Shown here: in pieces, positions 14,596 through 15,022 of the stretch | Layout: each line of letters starts with the position of its first letter | Numbering within the stretch: position 1 is the stretch's first letter | Assembly: GCA_009776995.1 (NCBI GenBank) | Contig: WRMR01000050.1 | Coordinates: 1-15,022 of the forward strand | Direction: 5' to 3' | Length of the DNA stretch: 15,022 bases | Source: Planctomycetaceae bacterium | Lineage (GTDB): Bacteria > Planctomycetota > Planctomycetia > Pirellulales > Thermoguttaceae | The notes under the pieces: generated by a model | What the model saw: only the letters and a program-made list of their open reading frames with translations | Told to the model about the DNA's origin: nothing | Databases searched by the model: none | Translations under genes and position numbers: made by a program

Positions 14596-14689
14596 GAGGC
14601 TTGTGATTGTGAATCGTATTTGGGAATGGAGTGTTCTTCTTATTCCCGAAACCTTTGTTTTTTCCCACAAAAGATTTTTGGAGTCAAAG

Positions 14690-15022
14690 ATGAACAGACG
14701 TCATTTTTTGCAAACCGGTGTGGGTGTTGCGGCACTCGGAATGTCCCTGCAAGGTATGAGCCGGATCGTTCGCGCCGCCGATGACGCGAAAAAAATTCCG
14801 ATCGGCATCCAGGTTTACAGCGTGCGGAATGAAGCGGCCAAAGATGTGGCGGCTACGCTTAAGGCCATTGCCGATATCGGTTATCCGGGCGTGGAGTTTG
14901 CCGGTTATTATGGCCAAAAAGCAGAAGACTTGCGCAAAATCATGGACGACAACGGCCTTGTCTGCTGTGGAACCCACACAGGTCTCAACACGCTACTGGG
15001 CGATGAGTTCAAGAAAACCGTG
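14690..15022 (+). CDS. Tat-exported sugar phosphate isomerase/epimerase-like protein (partial)
   Basis: The first 111 residues are present; the frame is still open at the right edge. The start is M-N-R3-R4-H-F-L-Q, a twin-arginine signal with a hydrophobic stretch 10-20 and probable cleavage near V-R-A-A. From about 36 it matches the xylose-isomerase-like TIM barrel (AP endonuclease 2 superfamily): I-G-I-Q-V-Y-S-V-R, then A-T-L-K-A-I-A-D-I-G-Y-P-G-V-E-F-A. GGAG (14680-14683) lies 6 nt before the ATG at 14690. Planctomycetes carry many such exported paralogues, thought to act on sugars or inositols. Exact activity cannot be assigned, and metal ligands would lie beyond the window. Confidence 0.85.
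   Translation, partial: MNRRHFLQTGVGVAALGMSLQGMSRIVRAADDAKKIPIGIQVYSVRNEAAKDVAATLKAIADIGYPGVEFAGYYGQKAEDLRKIMDDNGLVCCGTHTGLNTLLGDEFKKTV

Larger units (their letters stand above)
14224..14689. other. AT-rich spacer with overlapping hairpins
   Basis: No conventional gene is supported. TAATAATG/CATTATTA (14253-14260/14267-14274) overlaps and competes with ACATAACA/TGTTATGT (14261-14268/14284-14291). A nested stem (14339-14409) and a promoter with leader (14568-14689) follow. A 69-codon minus-strand ORF (14363-14572) has a hydrophobic patch but no ribosome-binding site and a GTG start, so I leave it uncalled. Confidence 0.5.

Noticed and set aside
1..15022. tRNA, rRNA, insertion sequence with transposase, toxin-antitoxin or reverse transcriptase genes
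   Set aside because: I looked for cloverleaf ends, transposase motifs and RT motifs on both strands and saw none; absence was judged by eye only.

Overview
The window looks like chromosomal DNA of a member of the Planctomycetota, with Pirellulales-type affinity as the best guess. Three things suggest this: a DUF1571 protein (a family I know mainly from planctomycetes), a long DUF4838 glycosidase-like exoprotein, and several Tat- or Sec-exported hydrolases standing alone or in very short operons. Base composition is moderate in the genes, with AT-richer, repeat-bearing spacers. The rank below phylum is inference.

Positions 1-1011 hold no gene I can support but are rich in non-coding structure. 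They contain a C14 tract, a 43-bp tandem repeat built from palindromic GTATTCGARTAC-like boxes spaced alternately 21 and 22 bp, a dispersed-repeat fragment of the CACGAAGG type, a good sigma70-like promoter (641-669), and a 5' leader of about 335 nt with seven or more hairpins. This leader runs into the most unusual gene, 1012-1710: a small protein with about five 11-residue Gly/Tyr repeats joined through Gly-Cys to an intein/hedgehog-type Hint domain that lacks the usual C-terminal His-Asn. This is the best candidate for something undescribed.

Positions 1818-3912 (minus strand) form a probable two-gene operon of a Tat-exported sialidase-fold protein and a secreted calcineurin-like phosphoesterase. 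After a 537-bp divergent spacer come two exported plus-strand proteins, an alpha/beta-hydrolase esterase (4450-5358) with a long structured leader and a DUF4838 protein (5665-8136). Their spacer carries a probable dispersed repeat. Together with the Tat-exported sugar isomerase/epimerase-like protein cut by the right edge (14690-15022), these genes point to degradation of decorated glycans.

Positions 8220-14223 are a DUF1571 protein (minus), an MBL-fold hydrolase, a prolyl oligopeptidase, peptidase T and a small acidic lipoprotein (all plus). The prolyl oligopeptidase and PepT are complementary peptide-degrading enzymes. The AT-rich spacer 14224-14689 contains overlapping hairpins, a ribosome-binding site with a 10-codon ORF inside a nested stem, and a promoter with a perfect -10 box for the last gene.
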